Positions 43,364 through 52,203 of a stretch of 64,000 bases of DNA are shown here, one piece after another (within the stretch, counting starts at the first letter, position 1; every line of letters starts with the position of its first letter). The notes under the pieces are model-generated. The model was not told the origin of the DNA and searched no databases. It was given only the letters and a program-made list of their open reading frames with translations. The stretch spans positions 6,748,001 through 6,812,000 of the forward strand of contig NZ_JAFBBP010000001.1 of assembly GCF_016907275.1 (NCBI RefSeq). Reading direction: 5' to 3'. The DNA comes from Micromonospora luteifusca. Lineage in GTDB: Bacteria; Actinomycetota; Actinomycetes; Mycobacteriales; Micromonosporaceae. The position numbers and the translations under genes are program-made.

Positions 43364-43813
43364 ATGTTCCGTACGGCCCGACCCGGTGACTTCGCGCAGA
43401 TCATCCGCCTCTACCGGCAGCTGAACCCCGACGATCCGGTTCTGGATGATGGGTCTGACGCGGCGGCCTTCCAGGAGATCCTCGCCTCTCCAGCGCTGCG
43501 TCTCTTCGTCCTCGAACTGGACGGGGTTGTCGTCGCCACGACGTACCTCAACGTGATCCCCAATCTCAGCCGGTCGGCATCGCCCTACGCCGTCATCGAG
43601 AACGTCGTCGTCGAGAAATCGCGGCGAGGCACCGGTCTGGGGCGCCAGATCATGGCCGACACGCTCCAGGCCGCCTGGGATGCGGGCTGCTACAAGGCCA
43701 TGCTGATGACGGGCTCGCGCAACCCCGCCACCCACGGCTTCTACCGAGCCTGCGGTTTCTCCGCCGACGTCAAGACCGCGTATCTCGCCCGACCACCGGC
43801 ACCCCAGGGCTAG
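43364..43813 (+). CDS. GNAT family N-acetyltransferase
   Basis: A 149-residue acetyl-CoA-dependent N-acetyltransferase. It opens MFRTARPGDFAQIIRLYRQL; the core strand is FVLELDGVVVATTYLNVIPN, and the acetyl-CoA pyrophosphate loop is SRRGTGLGRQIM (R-x-x-G-x-G/A). GSRNPATHGFYRACGF near the end is typical of aminoglycoside- or small-molecule-type GNATs. Substrate unknown. Confidence 0.92.
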   Translation: MFRTARPGDFAQIIRLYRQLNPDDPVLDDGSDAAAFQEILASPALRLFVLELDGVVVATTYLNVIPNLSRSASPYAVIENVVVEKSRRGTGLGRQIMADTLQAAWDAGCYKAMLMTGSRNPATHGFYRACGFSADVKTAYLARPPAPQG

Positions 43814-43814
43814 G

Positions 43815-44723
43815 TCAGTCGGGGAAGGTCTCACGCAGCGCCGGACCCAGCGACCGGCCGGTCGTCGGCTCGATGAACAGCTCGGCGAGCAGGAGGTCGG
43901 CGAGGTGGCTGAGGTTGATGCCCGACTCCTTACGGCCGAGGGCCTGCATCGCACCGCCGAGCCGCAGGGCGACCTTCGCCGCACCGGCCGGCAGGCGGGC
44001 GACCCGTCGGCGCCGGCCGACCGCCTCGGAGATGCGCCCGATCATGTCGGCCCAGGTGAGGTTCTCGTCGGCGACCGGGATGTCCGCGCCGCTGGCCTGT
44101 TCCAGGGCATCCACCGCGACCTCGGCGACGCTGCGGGCCGAGGCCGCGGCGCTCCCGCCGGTCGGGGCGACCAGAGGGGTACGCGAGCGCGCCCACCGGT
44201 CCAGCGGCCCGGCCCAGTTCGGCAGCCGGTCACCGGCCCGGCCGAAGACGAAGGGCAGTTCGAGTACGGCGACCGGCAGGCCCGGGCCTGCGGCGGCGCG
44301 CCCCTCCCGGGCCTGCTCCAGACGGCACCGGATGTACGTGTGCTGCTCGGCGAGCCGCCACTGCGGGTGGAGCCGGTCGAAATAGGTGTAGTAGGAGCCC
44401 ATGACGACCCCGCGGGTGAGACCCTCCTGACGGGCGGCGGCGAACAGGCGCACCAACGGCTCGACGTTGTCGCGGCGAAACGCCGGGTAAATCGGCTTGG
44501 GCAGCGGCCGTTGCTCGTCGGTGCGCGTCGCGTACACGACGCCGTCCTGACCGGTGAGCAGCGCGCGCAGTTCGTCGATCGAGGCCGACCCGGCATCGAG
44601 CAGGTGATCGACACCCGGATGGGCGGTACGCGCCACGGTGGTCGCCGTATGACCGCGCTCGCGCAGCACGTCCACCACGTGAGCGCCGATCAGACCACTG
44701 CCACCTACCACAAGAATTCGCAC
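43815..44723 (-). CDS. NAD(P)-dependent epimerase/reductase (extended SDR)
   Basis: A 302-residue extended/atypical SDR. The cofactor motif ILVVGGSGLIGAHVVDVLRE is at the N-terminus; GVVMGSYYTYFDRLHPQWRL carries a Tyr near the usual catalytic region, and VAVLELPFVFGRAGDRLPNW is the substrate-loop strand. C-terminal helical segments (LPAGAAKVALRLGGAMQAL) resemble NmrA/3-beta-HSD-like members. The GTG at 44723 is at the fold start. It converges with the GNAT gene, whose stop is one base away. Confidence 0.87.
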   Translation of the reverse strand: MRILVVGGSGLIGAHVVDVLRERGHTATTVARTAHPGVDHLLDAGSASIDELRALLTGQDGVVYATRTDEQRPLPKPIYPAFRRDNVEPLVRLFAAARQEGLTRGVVMGSYYTYFDRLHPQWRLAEQHTYIRCRLEQAREGRAAAGPGLPVAVLELPFVFGRAGDRLPNWAGPLDRWARSRTPLVAPTGGSAAASARSVAEVAVDALEQASGADIPVADENLTWADMIGRISEAVGRRRRVARLPAGAAKVALRLGGAMQALGRKESGINLSHLADLLLAELFIEPTTGRSLGPALRETFPD

Positions 44724-44827
44724 ACCTGATCGTCCACTCCTGAGCCCACTGCCTGTCAAGCCTCGAACCCGTCGGCAGTCGGATAGGTTCGAGGTGCTGG
44801 ACGCATCGTCGTGAAACGGGGTTGAGG

Positions 44828-45412
44828 ATGCCGGAGCCGCGCGCCTTCTGGCTGGACGAGCAGTTCGACCGCGAGCGCGGCACCGACGGGCGCGGCCGGT
44901 ACGAGGCCGAGGTGATCGCCCGGATCGACGAGTTCGCCGACAGCTGGAACGATTTCGCGCCGGTCGCGTTCGCGGCGACGGCCTGGCGGGTGGCCAGCGA
45001 GCTGTCGCCCGGCTTCGTCCGCTGGCATCGGCGGATTGTCGCGGCGACCTGCGCCCGCAGCCCGTGGGACGGCAGCATGGTCTGCGCGGTGACGGTGGTG
45101 TCCCGCTGGCCGGCCGAACTCACCTGGACGAAACAGTGGCAGCGTGACCGTGGTTGGCGGGACTGGCCCCAGGTCTTCGGTCAGTTCACGACACCGACGC
45201 AGCAGGATCAGACGCGCAGCCCGCATCTGCGCGCGCTGCTTCAGGTGGAGGCCCCGGTCCCGCTCGACAACCTGCCGCCGGCGCCCGAAGGGCCGGACGA
45301 CGATGTCGCGTCCGCGGCGCGTCGGGCCGTCGTGGTGCTCGTTCGGGAACTCAACGACCTTCTCGTGCCGATGATCGGCCAGCTCGAAGCCGGGGTGCCG
45401 GCGGACTCCTGA
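44828..45412 (+). CDS. Hypothetical protein
   Basis: A 194-residue, tryptophan-rich soluble protein (AFWLDEQFDRERG, FADSWNDFAPVAFAATAWRV, TWTKQWQRDRGWRDWPQVF) of no recognised family. A TTG six bases upstream is an alternative start. It precedes the acyltransferase-like gene by 68 bases on the same strand and could be co-transcribed. Confidence 0.65.
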   Translation: MPEPRAFWLDEQFDRERGTDGRGRYEAEVIARIDEFADSWNDFAPVAFAATAWRVASELSPGFVRWHRRIVAATCARSPWDGSMVCAVTVVSRWPAELTWTKQWQRDRGWRDWPQVFGQFTTPTQQDQTRSPHLRALLQVEAPVPLDNLPPAPEGPDDDVASAARRAVVVLVRELNDLLVPMIGQLEAGVPADS

Positions 45413-45480
45413 GTCCGCACAGGGGGGCTTTCACGTTCCGGGCGCCCACCACGGAGGCCCTCGCCGGTAGGGTCGTCGGC

Positions 45481-46425
45481 GTGGATCTGGACGCTATCGC
45501 CGCTCGGCTCGGGGTGCCCGTCGAGGACGTTGACCGGGTGCATCGCCTGGCCGGCGACCGGCCGTCGGCTCCGCTGCCCGCGAAGGCCGACGCGCCCGCG
45601 ATCCTCGCCCGGCTCGCGGTGCGACCGGATGACGCCGCCGAGATCATGGCGGGCTGGCCCGACCCCGACTCGCCATTGTGGACTCCGGAGCTGCGCTGGC
45701 TGCTCGACCGCTCGATCGCCCTGGTCCGCGCCGATCTCGGCGGTCACGGCTGGCTGTCGCCCGGTCCGGAGCTGCCGCGCGAACAGGGTCCCGCCTGGCA
45801 GCATCTCTATGTGTACGCGTACCTGGCTCTGGTCGACGTCGCCCGGGGCTACCACCGCGACCACGGCATCCCCGATGCCGTGTCGTGGTTGAGCCTCGCG
45901 GACCTGGGCCGCAACCTCGCCATCGACCGGCGGATGCGCCGCGAGGGCTGGCCGGTGATGCAGAGTTGGCTGACGCTGCACGTGCGCGGCAGCGTCTACG
46001 AGCTGGGCCGGCTGCAACACCACCGTGGCGACGCGGCCATCGGCCTGCACGTCCCCGATACGGGACCGCTGAGCCCGGAGGCGGTCGCGGCGTCGCTCGA
46101 CGACGCCCGTGCGTTCTTCCCGCGCCACTTCCCCGACGAGCCCTACACCGCGTTCTCCTGCGGCTCATGGCTACTTGACCCACAGTTGCTGGAGTACCTA
46201 CCCGAAGGCTCCAACATCGCCCGGTTCCAGCAGATGTTCGAGCTGGCCCCCTATGAGGAGCAGGACGGTCCGGACGCCGACGTCGAGGTGCGGCGTTTCG
46301 TGTTCCGCACCCTGAGCACGCCGCTCGACCAGTTGCCCCGCCGCACCGTGCTCCAGCGCGCGATCATCGACCACCTCAGGGCCGGCCGGCACTGGCACTG
46401 GCGGCACGGCCGCTTCCCGATCTAG
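45481..46425 (+). CDS. DUF5596/GNAT-like acyltransferase domain protein
   Basis: A 314-residue protein matching an actinobacterial acyltransferase-like family: an N-terminal DUF5596-like region (MDLDAIAARLGVPVEDVDR), a middle helix bundle (YLALVDVARGYHRDHGIPDA, then SLADLGRNLAIDRRM), and a C-terminal GNAT-like part (GLHVPDTGPLSPEAVAASLD, FSCGSWLLDPQLLEYLP). Enzymatic activity has not been shown as far as I know. GTG at 45481. A strong 18-bp hairpin follows. Confidence 0.75.
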   Translation: MDLDAIAARLGVPVEDVDRVHRLAGDRPSAPLPAKADAPAILARLAVRPDDAAEIMAGWPDPDSPLWTPELRWLLDRSIALVRADLGGHGWLSPGPELPREQGPAWQHLYVYAYLALVDVARGYHRDHGIPDAVSWLSLADLGRNLAIDRRMRREGWPVMQSWLTLHVRGSVYELGRLQHHRGDAAIGLHVPDTGPLSPEAVAASLDDARAFFPRHFPDEPYTAFSCGSWLLDPQLLEYLPEGSNIARFQQMFELAPYEEQDGPDADVEVRRFVFRTLSTPLDQLPRRTVLQRAIIDHLRAGRHWHWRHGRFPI

Positions 46426-46435
46426 TCCGCCGGTC

Positions 46436-46474
46436 GGCGGGCCCGGCCTGGTCACCGACCGGGCCGGGCCCGCC
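46436..46474. terminator. Bidirectional terminator hairpin
   Basis: Arms 46436-46453 and 46457-46474 pair over 18 bases with one G-T wobble and an ACC loop, between the convergent acyltransferase-like and dehydrogenase genes. Confidence 0.85.
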
Positions 46475-46479
46475 ACCGG

Positions 46480-49311
46480 TCAGCCGGTGGTCAGGGTGAA
46501 CTTCTCCCAGGAACCGACAGTCGTACGGTTGGCGATCAGTGCGCCCGCCCCGGCGTTCTCGGCGGCCACGATCTGGTTGTTGGCCAGAGCCCGCAGGCCG
46601 ACCGTCCCGTCCGAGTTGTTGATGATCTGGAACGTCTCCCACGGTCCGATCGTCGTGCGGTTCGCGATCAACGGATTCGCCCCCGCGTTGTCGGCGCAGA
46701 CGTACAGGCCGTTGGCGCGCGAGCGGAGGGCGATGTTGCCGTTGCCGGCGTCCACCCGGTCGAACTGCTCAGTCGCCCCGACGCTGGCCTTGTTGGCGAT
46801 CAGCGCGCTGGTGCCGACCGCCGACACGTACTGGTTGTTGACCTGCGCCCGCAACGTGATCCCCCCGCTGGGGGTGGTGGTGCCGGTGGTGAAGGTGAAC
46901 GCGTCGACGTCGAACAGGTTGCCGGACCCGCCCTTGAACACCAGGTACAGCGTGGTCGTCGAGGCGGGCGGGTTGGTGATGGCAGTGGAGACGTCGACGA
47001 AGGTCTCCCAGCTACCAGTCACCGGGACCGTGGCGGTGCCCAGCAGGGTGCCGGTGGCGGAGCCGGCGCGGACCTCGATGGTGCCGCCGGCGCCGGCCGA
47101 GGAGACCCGGGCGATGAACCGGGTCGCGTTGGACAGGTTGTACGGCTGGTACGAGATCCAGTCGTTGTTCTCGATGAACCCGGCCGTGCGGCCACCCTCG
47201 GCGTTGGTGTGGTCGGTGGCCTGGACACCGGACTGGGCGCTGAAGTGCTCACCCTGGCGGTGTTTCGGTTGCAGCGTCCTGATGCTGTGCGTGGTGAGCC
47301 CACCGTTGTCGGTGTAGGCGGCGTCGAAGACACCGTAGATGTTGGCTGCCGCGTCGTGCTCACCGTCGGTCGGGACGGTGATCGTGCCACTGCAGCCGGT
47401 CTTCGAGGTGATCTGGTGCGCGTGGCTGTCGTGGCCCAGCGCGTAGGTCAGGCTCACCTTGGAGCAGTCGATCGTGCCGTCCTGCGGGTCGCTCACCGAG
47501 ATCTGGTACGGGACCGTGTCACCGAAGGTGAACAGCTGCCCGTCTGTTGGGGAGGTGAGCGTCACCGTCGGAGCGGTGTTGCCCACGGTGACGACCAGAC
47601 TCGCCGTGCCGGACAGCCCCGTCGGGTCGGTGACCTTCAGGGTGGGGGAGTAGGTGCCGTTCGTGGTGTACGTCTTGGTGGGGTTGGCCGCCGTCGACGT
47701 GGTGCCGTCACCGAACGTCCACAGGTAGCTCAGCGCCCCGCCCTCCGGGTCGGAGCTGCCGGCCGACGAGAAGTTGACGGTCAGCGGGTTTGAGCCCGAG
47801 GTGGGGTTGGCCGAGGCGACCGCGATCGGGTTGCGGTTGCCACCACCGATGTATTCGATCCGGAAGAGCGCCTGGTTGTTCGACCCGGTGCCGTAGTCCA
47901 GCACGTACAGGGCGCCGTCCGGGCCGAAGGCCATGTCCATGACCTGGGTGCCGGACCACGGGAAGTTGGAGATCTCCCCGCGCGAGCCGTCGGAGTTGAC
48001 CGCGATGGCCTTGATCCAACGGCGGCCGTACTCGCCGGCGAAGAACTGGCCGTTCAGCGAGGCCGGGAACTTGATGCTGGAGTTGAGCGAGGCGTTGTAC
48101 CGGTAGACCGGCCCGCCCATCGGCGACTCCGAGCCGCTGCCGAACTCCGACGGCGACCCGGAGTCCCCGGCGTACTTGATCCAGGCCGGCTTCGCCGCGG
48201 GCAGCGTGCCGAGCCCGGTGTTGCGGAACGAGTTGTTGGTCGGCCCGCCCGTGCAGTTGTACTTGGACTGCGACGGCCCGGACGGGAAGGTGTATTCATT
48301 GTATGTTTCGGTGCTGGTGTTGCTGCCGGTGCAGTACGGCCAGCCGTAGTTGCCGGGTGCCGCGATGCGGTTGAACTCGACCTGACCCTGGGGGCCCCGG
48401 CTGGAGTTCGTGCTGCCTGCATCGGGGCCGTAGTCACCGAGGTAGACCACGCCGGTCGCCTTGTCGACGCTCATCCGGAACGGGTTGCGCATGCCCATGG
48501 CGTAGATCTCCGGGCGGGTGCCCGACGTGCCGGGGGCGAACAGGTTGCCCGACGGGATCGTGTACGTGCCGTCCGCCTGCGGCTTGATCCGCAGCACCTT
48601 GCCCCGCAGGTCGTTGGTGTTGCCGGCCGAGCGCTGGGCGTCGAACTGCGGGTTGCGGTTGGTCCGTTCGTCGAGTGGCGCGTAGCCGGACGACTCGAAC
48701 GGGTTGGTGTCGTCGCCGGTGGTCAGGTACAGGTTGCCGGCGGCGTCGAAGTCCAGGTCACCGCCGACGTGGCAGCACTGCCCCCGGTCGTTGGCCACCT
48801 GGAGCACGATTTTCTCGCTACCCAGGTTGAGCGTGTCGTCGCTGTTGAGGGTGAACCGGGACAACCGCAGGTGCCCCTTCCACCGGTCCCAGTCGGACTG
48901 TGAGCCGGTGGTCGGGGCGTCCCCGGACGGGGTGCTCAACGTGGGCGAGTAGTACAGGTAGACCCACCGGTTGGTGGCGAAGTTGGGGTCCACGGCGACG
49001 CCCTGCAACCCCTCCTCGTCGTGCGTGTAGACGGACAGGGTGCCGGAGACCTTGGTGTTGCCCGCCACGTCGGTCACCCGCAGGACGCCGTTGCGGGCGG
49101 TGTGCAGCACCGAGCGGTTGGGCAGGACGGCCAGGGACATGGCCTCACCCAGCTCGGCAGAGCCGGTGGCGAGCTTGACCTGCTGATAGTCGGAGGCGGG
49201 GATGACCACCGCCTGAGCGGTGGACGGTGCGGCCACGGCCAGGGTCACGCTCGCGACAGTGGTGACCGCCGCGATGAGTGCCCGGGACCAGCGCCGGGGG
49301 TACGAGAGCAT
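46480..49311 (-). CDS. Secreted multidomain glucose/sorbosone dehydrogenase
   Basis: A 943-residue exported protein. It has a signal peptide of about 34 residues (ALIAAVTTVASVTLAVAAPS) and a PQQ-type glucose/sorbosone dehydrogenase beta-propeller at about 45-480 (GLQGVAVDPNFATNRWVYLY, DFDAAGNLYLTTGDDTNPFE, MGMRNPFRMSVDKATG). Next come a PKD domain (SYLWTFGDGTTSTAANPTKT) near 500-580, an Ig-like spacer, a CBM6-like carbohydrate-binding module near 685-815 (GFIENNDWISYQPYNLSN) and a fascin-like beta-trefoil tail (LRAQVNNQYVSAVG, NIALRSRANGLYVCADN). It probably oxidises sugars or polymer ends outside the cell. It follows the ThuA gene by 87 bases. Confidence 0.9.
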   Translation of the reverse strand: MLSYPRRWSRALIAAVTTVASVTLAVAAPSTAQAVVIPASDYQQVKLATGSAELGEAMSLAVLPNRSVLHTARNGVLRVTDVAGNTKVSGTLSVYTHDEEGLQGVAVDPNFATNRWVYLYYSPTLSTPSGDAPTTGSQSDWDRWKGHLRLSRFTLNSDDTLNLGSEKIVLQVANDRGQCCHVGGDLDFDAAGNLYLTTGDDTNPFESSGYAPLDERTNRNPQFDAQRSAGNTNDLRGKVLRIKPQADGTYTIPSGNLFAPGTSGTRPEIYAMGMRNPFRMSVDKATGVVYLGDYGPDAGSTNSSRGPQGQVEFNRIAAPGNYGWPYCTGSNTSTETYNEYTFPSGPSQSKYNCTGGPTNNSFRNTGLGTLPAAKPAWIKYAGDSGSPSEFGSGSESPMGGPVYRYNASLNSSIKFPASLNGQFFAGEYGRRWIKAIAVNSDGSRGEISNFPWSGTQVMDMAFGPDGALYVLDYGTGSNNQALFRIEYIGGGNRNPIAVASANPTSGSNPLTVNFSSAGSSDPEGGALSYLWTFGDGTTSTAANPTKTYTTNGTYSPTLKVTDPTGLSGTASLVVTVGNTAPTVTLTSPTDGQLFTFGDTVPYQISVSDPQDGTIDCSKVSLTYALGHDSHAHQITSKTGCSGTITVPTDGEHDAAANIYGVFDAAYTDNGGLTTHSIRTLQPKHRQGEHFSAQSGVQATDHTNAEGGRTAGFIENNDWISYQPYNLSNATRFIARVSSAGAGGTIEVRAGSATGTLLGTATVPVTGSWETFVDVSTAITNPPASTTTLYLVFKGGSGNLFDVDAFTFTTGTTTPSGGITLRAQVNNQYVSAVGTSALIANKASVGATEQFDRVDAGNGNIALRSRANGLYVCADNAGANPLIANRTTIGPWETFQIINNSDGTVGLRALANNQIVAAENAGAGALIANRTTVGSWEKFTLTTG

Positions 49312-49398
49312 TGATCGTCCTTCCTCGACGATCGGGGGCCGGGCGTGCGGGGGCGCACCACGGCCGGGAGGGGTGGTGAAGAGCGCGTCGAGGCGCGG

Positions 49399-50598
49399 TC
49401 AGTTGGTGGTGACGAGGTCGAACTTCTCCCACTGACCGATGGAGGTCCGGTTGGCGATCAGCGGGGAGGCGCCCCCGTTGTCGGCCGCGACGTAGCGGTT
49501 GTTCACCGTGGCCCGCAGGCTCACCGTGCCGTCGGAGTTACGGACGAGCTGGAACGTCTCCCAGGCGCCGGCAGTGGCCCGGTTGGCGATCAGTGCGGCG
49601 GCCCCGGCGTTCTCCGCCGCGACGAACTGCCCGTTGCTCTTGGCGCGCAGCGCCACGTTGCCGTTGGCGAGGTTGACCAGGTCAAACCGCTCGCCGGTCC
49701 CGACGGAGGTCTTGTTGGCGATCAGCGCGGTGGTGGCGTTCGGCGCGCTCACGTACTGGTTGTTGGCGCGGGCCTTCAGGGTGGAGCCGGCGGGGGTGGG
49801 CGGCGGGGTCGTCGGCGGAGTCGTCGTACGCGGCGAGCAGTCGGCGCTCACGGAACCCGCGGCGACCTGAAGGCCACCGAGCAGCATCCGGGTGAACTTC
49901 GGGTCGGTGTACGACGCCTCGGTGTGCCCGAGGCCCGTGTACCAGGCGCGCCCGCCGCCGTACGCCTTGCACCAGGTGATCGGGTGGTCGCCGCTCATGT
50001 TGCCGCCGCTGTAGGACGACTCGTCGAGGCTGGCCAGGACCCGTGCGCTGGACCGGGGGTTGGTGCGGTAGTTGTACCACTCGTCGGAGCGGACCCAGGT
50101 GGTGCCGAGGTGGGCGGTCGACGGGTTGGTCTGGTCCTCGATCTTCACGGTGGCGGTCTGGATCGCCGGGTGCGAGTCGAACCACGCTCCGACCAGCGAG
50201 CCGTACCACGGCCAGCTGTACTCGGTGTCGGCCGCGGCGTGCACGCCGACGTACCCACCACCGGCGGCGATGTACGACTCGAACGCCGTCTGCTGGCTGG
50301 CGTTGAGGACGTCGCCGGTCGTCGACAGGAAGACCACCGCCTGGTACTGGGCCAGATTGGAGGTGGTGAACTGGCCGGCGTCCTCGGTCGAGGTCACGGT
50401 GAAGCCGTTGGCCGAGCCGAGCTGCTGGATCGCGGCGATGCCGTTGGGGATGGACGAGTGGCGGAAGCCGGCGGTCTTGCTGAACACCAGGACCTTGGTC
50501 AGTGGTGCCGCCGAGGCCTGCGTCGGAAGGGCGACCAGGCCGGCCAACAACACGGCCACGCCGGTGACGAGACCTAACAAACGGGAACGGGAACGCAT
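49399..50598 (-). CDS. Secreted ThuA-domain protein with beta-trefoil tail
   Basis: A 399-residue exported protein. The signal peptide covers 1-30 (LLGLVTGVAVLLAGLVALPT, ending ASA). The ThuA/trehalose-utilisation-like domain spans about 33-255 (VLVFSKTAGFRHSSIPNGIA, GGGYVGVHAAADTEYSWPWY, AWYTGLGHTEASYTDPKF). A Pro/Thr linker leads to a C-terminal fascin-like module (LKARANNQYVSAPNATT, NVALRAKSNGQFVAAEN) closely similar to the one in the following dehydrogenase. ThuA domains are linked to carbohydrate utilisation with unclear chemistry. The ATG at 50598 follows AGAGGAG. Confidence 0.9.
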   Translation of the reverse strand: MRSRSRLLGLVTGVAVLLAGLVALPTQASAAPLTKVLVFSKTAGFRHSSIPNGIAAIQQLGSANGFTVTSTEDAGQFTTSNLAQYQAVVFLSTTGDVLNASQQTAFESYIAAGGGYVGVHAAADTEYSWPWYGSLVGAWFDSHPAIQTATVKIEDQTNPSTAHLGTTWVRSDEWYNYRTNPRSSARVLASLDESSYSGGNMSGDHPITWCKAYGGGRAWYTGLGHTEASYTDPKFTRMLLGGLQVAAGSVSADCSPRTTTPPTTPPPTPAGSTLKARANNQYVSAPNATTALIANKTSVGTGERFDLVNLANGNVALRAKSNGQFVAAENAGAAALIANRATAGAWETFQLVRNSDGTVSLRATVNNRYVAADNGGASPLIANRTSIGQWEKFDLVTTN

Positions 50599-51116
50599 GC
50601 TCTTGCTCCTCTGCTGAGCGTCGACCCGGGCGCGCGCGTCGCTGGACGTGCGGCCTCGCCGGGGCCGGGTTGGCGGTGGTACGGAGCCGGGCCGCCGATG
50701 CTCGGCTGAGATGCTGCGGGTAGCGCGGTGGTGTCGGGGTGTTGCCATGCCTGTGGAAGGTCGTCCCGCGGGGGAGTGCGCGACGTTGCGCCGTGCGGGG
50801 GCCGCTCCCCGCCCGCCGAGGGGGGAGCGTCACAGTCGCGACCGACAGCGCCAGGAGACGGCTGGCGAGACGGCGACGACCATTCGCGATGGCACCGCCG
50901 ACGACCTCGATCGACCAGTGTGGATGATCGGAGCACATCGACTTGCATCGCTGAGGCAGTAAACCTCCGATGTCTGCGCTCCGTCAAGCCCGCGCCCGCC
51001 GGCTCCCACCACGTGCAGCGGGGGTCCGTGCCGGGCACACCGCCGCCACCCCCGTCACGGCAGGTCCGCAGGCCGAGGCGGCACCAGGTGGTGTCGACGA
51101 CCGTCCGGGTCGCCGG
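50599..51116. other. Intergenic region upstream of the ThuA operon
   Basis: 518 bases without a supported gene. It must hold the promoter of the ThuA/dehydrogenase unit. Open frames here have no recognisable homology and appear to be random high-GC frames. Confidence 0.4.
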
Positions 51117-51311
51117 CTACCCCCGGCCGGGCGGTACGGGACCTCGCGCGCCTCTCGTGGCCATCAGGATGAGATCGGCGATCGCCTCCGGGTGGGTGAC
51201 CATGGCGAGGTGCGAGGAGTCGACCTCGATCGTCGTCGCGTCCATCCGCTCGGCCAGGAACCGTTCCAGCTCCGGCGCGGTGGTGCGGTCCCGTACGCCG
51301 GGCTGGTTGGT
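51117..51311 (-). pseudogene. Alpha/beta hydrolase, C-terminal stump
   Basis: About 65 codons ending at a stop at 51117 encode RDRTTAPELERFLAERM and VDSSHLAMVTHPEAIADLI, the acid/His end of an alpha/beta hydrolase of the salicylate-esterase-like type (D-R-T near the acid loop, S-S-H for the catalytic His). No N-terminal part, nucleophile elbow or plausible start is present; the homology begins next to a 19-bp tandem duplication. Confidence 0.6.
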
Positions 51312-51320
51312 GGGCCGAAC

Positions 51321-51358
51321 ACCGAGGGTCCGAACCGTCACCGAGGGTCCGAACCGTC
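51321..51358. repeat. Tandem duplication of a 19-bp unit
   Basis: Unit ACCGAGGGTCCGAACCGTC occurs twice in perfect tandem between the hydrolase stump and the CPBP protease gene; the second copy runs into the protease stop codon. It probably marks the break that removed the hydrolase N-terminus. Confidence 0.85.
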
Positions 51359-52169
51359 ACCGTGCCGGATCCGCTTCGAGGGCCCGCCAGTCCAGGCGGT
51401 CCCGATACAGGTGTCGTAGGACGAGCCAGCTGACCGAGAACGGTAAGGCCCCCATCGCCACGACCCCCAGCACGTCGGACCCGGTCACGTCGAAGACCGC
51501 CCCGACGTCACCGAACAGTTGGGCGACCGTCTGGAAGGCGACGTGGAAGCCGATGCCCGCCCAGATGTCGCCGCTGGCGGCACGGAACGCACCCAGCACG
51601 AGCGCGAAGACGACGAAGAGGGCGAGCCGGTCGACGGATCTGGCGGCCCCGGTGAGGAACCCGAACAGGGTGAACAACACCGCCTGCCCGACGACCGCCT
51701 GCCACGCCGGCAGTCGGGTGGCGAGATTGTGCTGCAGGTAGCCACGGAAGACGAGTTCCTCCGGCAGCGCCTCTTTCAGGAAGACGAGCACGACCAGCAG
51801 TGCCGCCACCCGCAGGGCGTCCCCGGCGGAGGTCCGAACGGTGATCTCGACCCAGCCGAGACCGAGGCAGAGGGCGAAGCCGAGGGCGGCGGGGACGAGC
51901 CAGCAGGCCATGCCGAGCAGCAGCCGCCGCCAGCCGACCCGCAGGGACGGTAGCCCGAGGCCGGCCCAGGGGCGCCGGTCGAGCAGACGGCGGGCGAGCA
52001 CGACCAGGGGTACGACGAGCACCGTCGTGATGACCGCCCCGGCGGCATGGGTCGGGCGGTCGTAGTCGCGGTCGAGAAGAGCTCCGAGCAGCATCCACAC
52101 GAGCACGGTGCCGCTGAACACGACGATGACCCGCCGGGGCAGGGCGAGGCGGCGTCGGGTGCTCACCAC
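51357..52169 (-). CDS. CPBP family intramembrane metalloprotease
   Basis: A 270-residue polytopic membrane protein with the CPBP/CAAX-protease-like (Abi) domain. Motif 1 with paired Glu is KEALPEELVFRGYLQ (EExxxR), and motifs 2/3 are represented by ALFVVFALVLGAF and GDIWAGIGFHVAFQ (His). About eight hydrophobic helices. Roles in prenyl-protein processing or bacteriocin self-protection are known for the family, but the target here is unknown. Start is a GTG at 52169; a TTG at 52193 is possible. Confidence 0.85.
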   Translation of the reverse strand: MVSTRRRLALPRRVIVVFSGTVLVWMLLGALLDRDYDRPTHAAGAVITTVLVVPLVVLARRLLDRRPWAGLGLPSLRVGWRRLLLGMACWLVPAALGFALCLGLGWVEITVRTSAGDALRVAALLVVLVFLKEALPEELVFRGYLQHNLATRLPAWQAVVGQAVLFTLFGFLTGAARSVDRLALFVVFALVLGAFRAASGDIWAGIGFHVAFQTVAQLFGDVGAVFDVTGSDVLGVVAMGALPFSVSWLVLRHLYRDRLDWRALEADPAR

Positions 52170-52203
52170 GCGCAGCGTAGCCAGCGGCGTCAATGGCGGG
52201 CCG

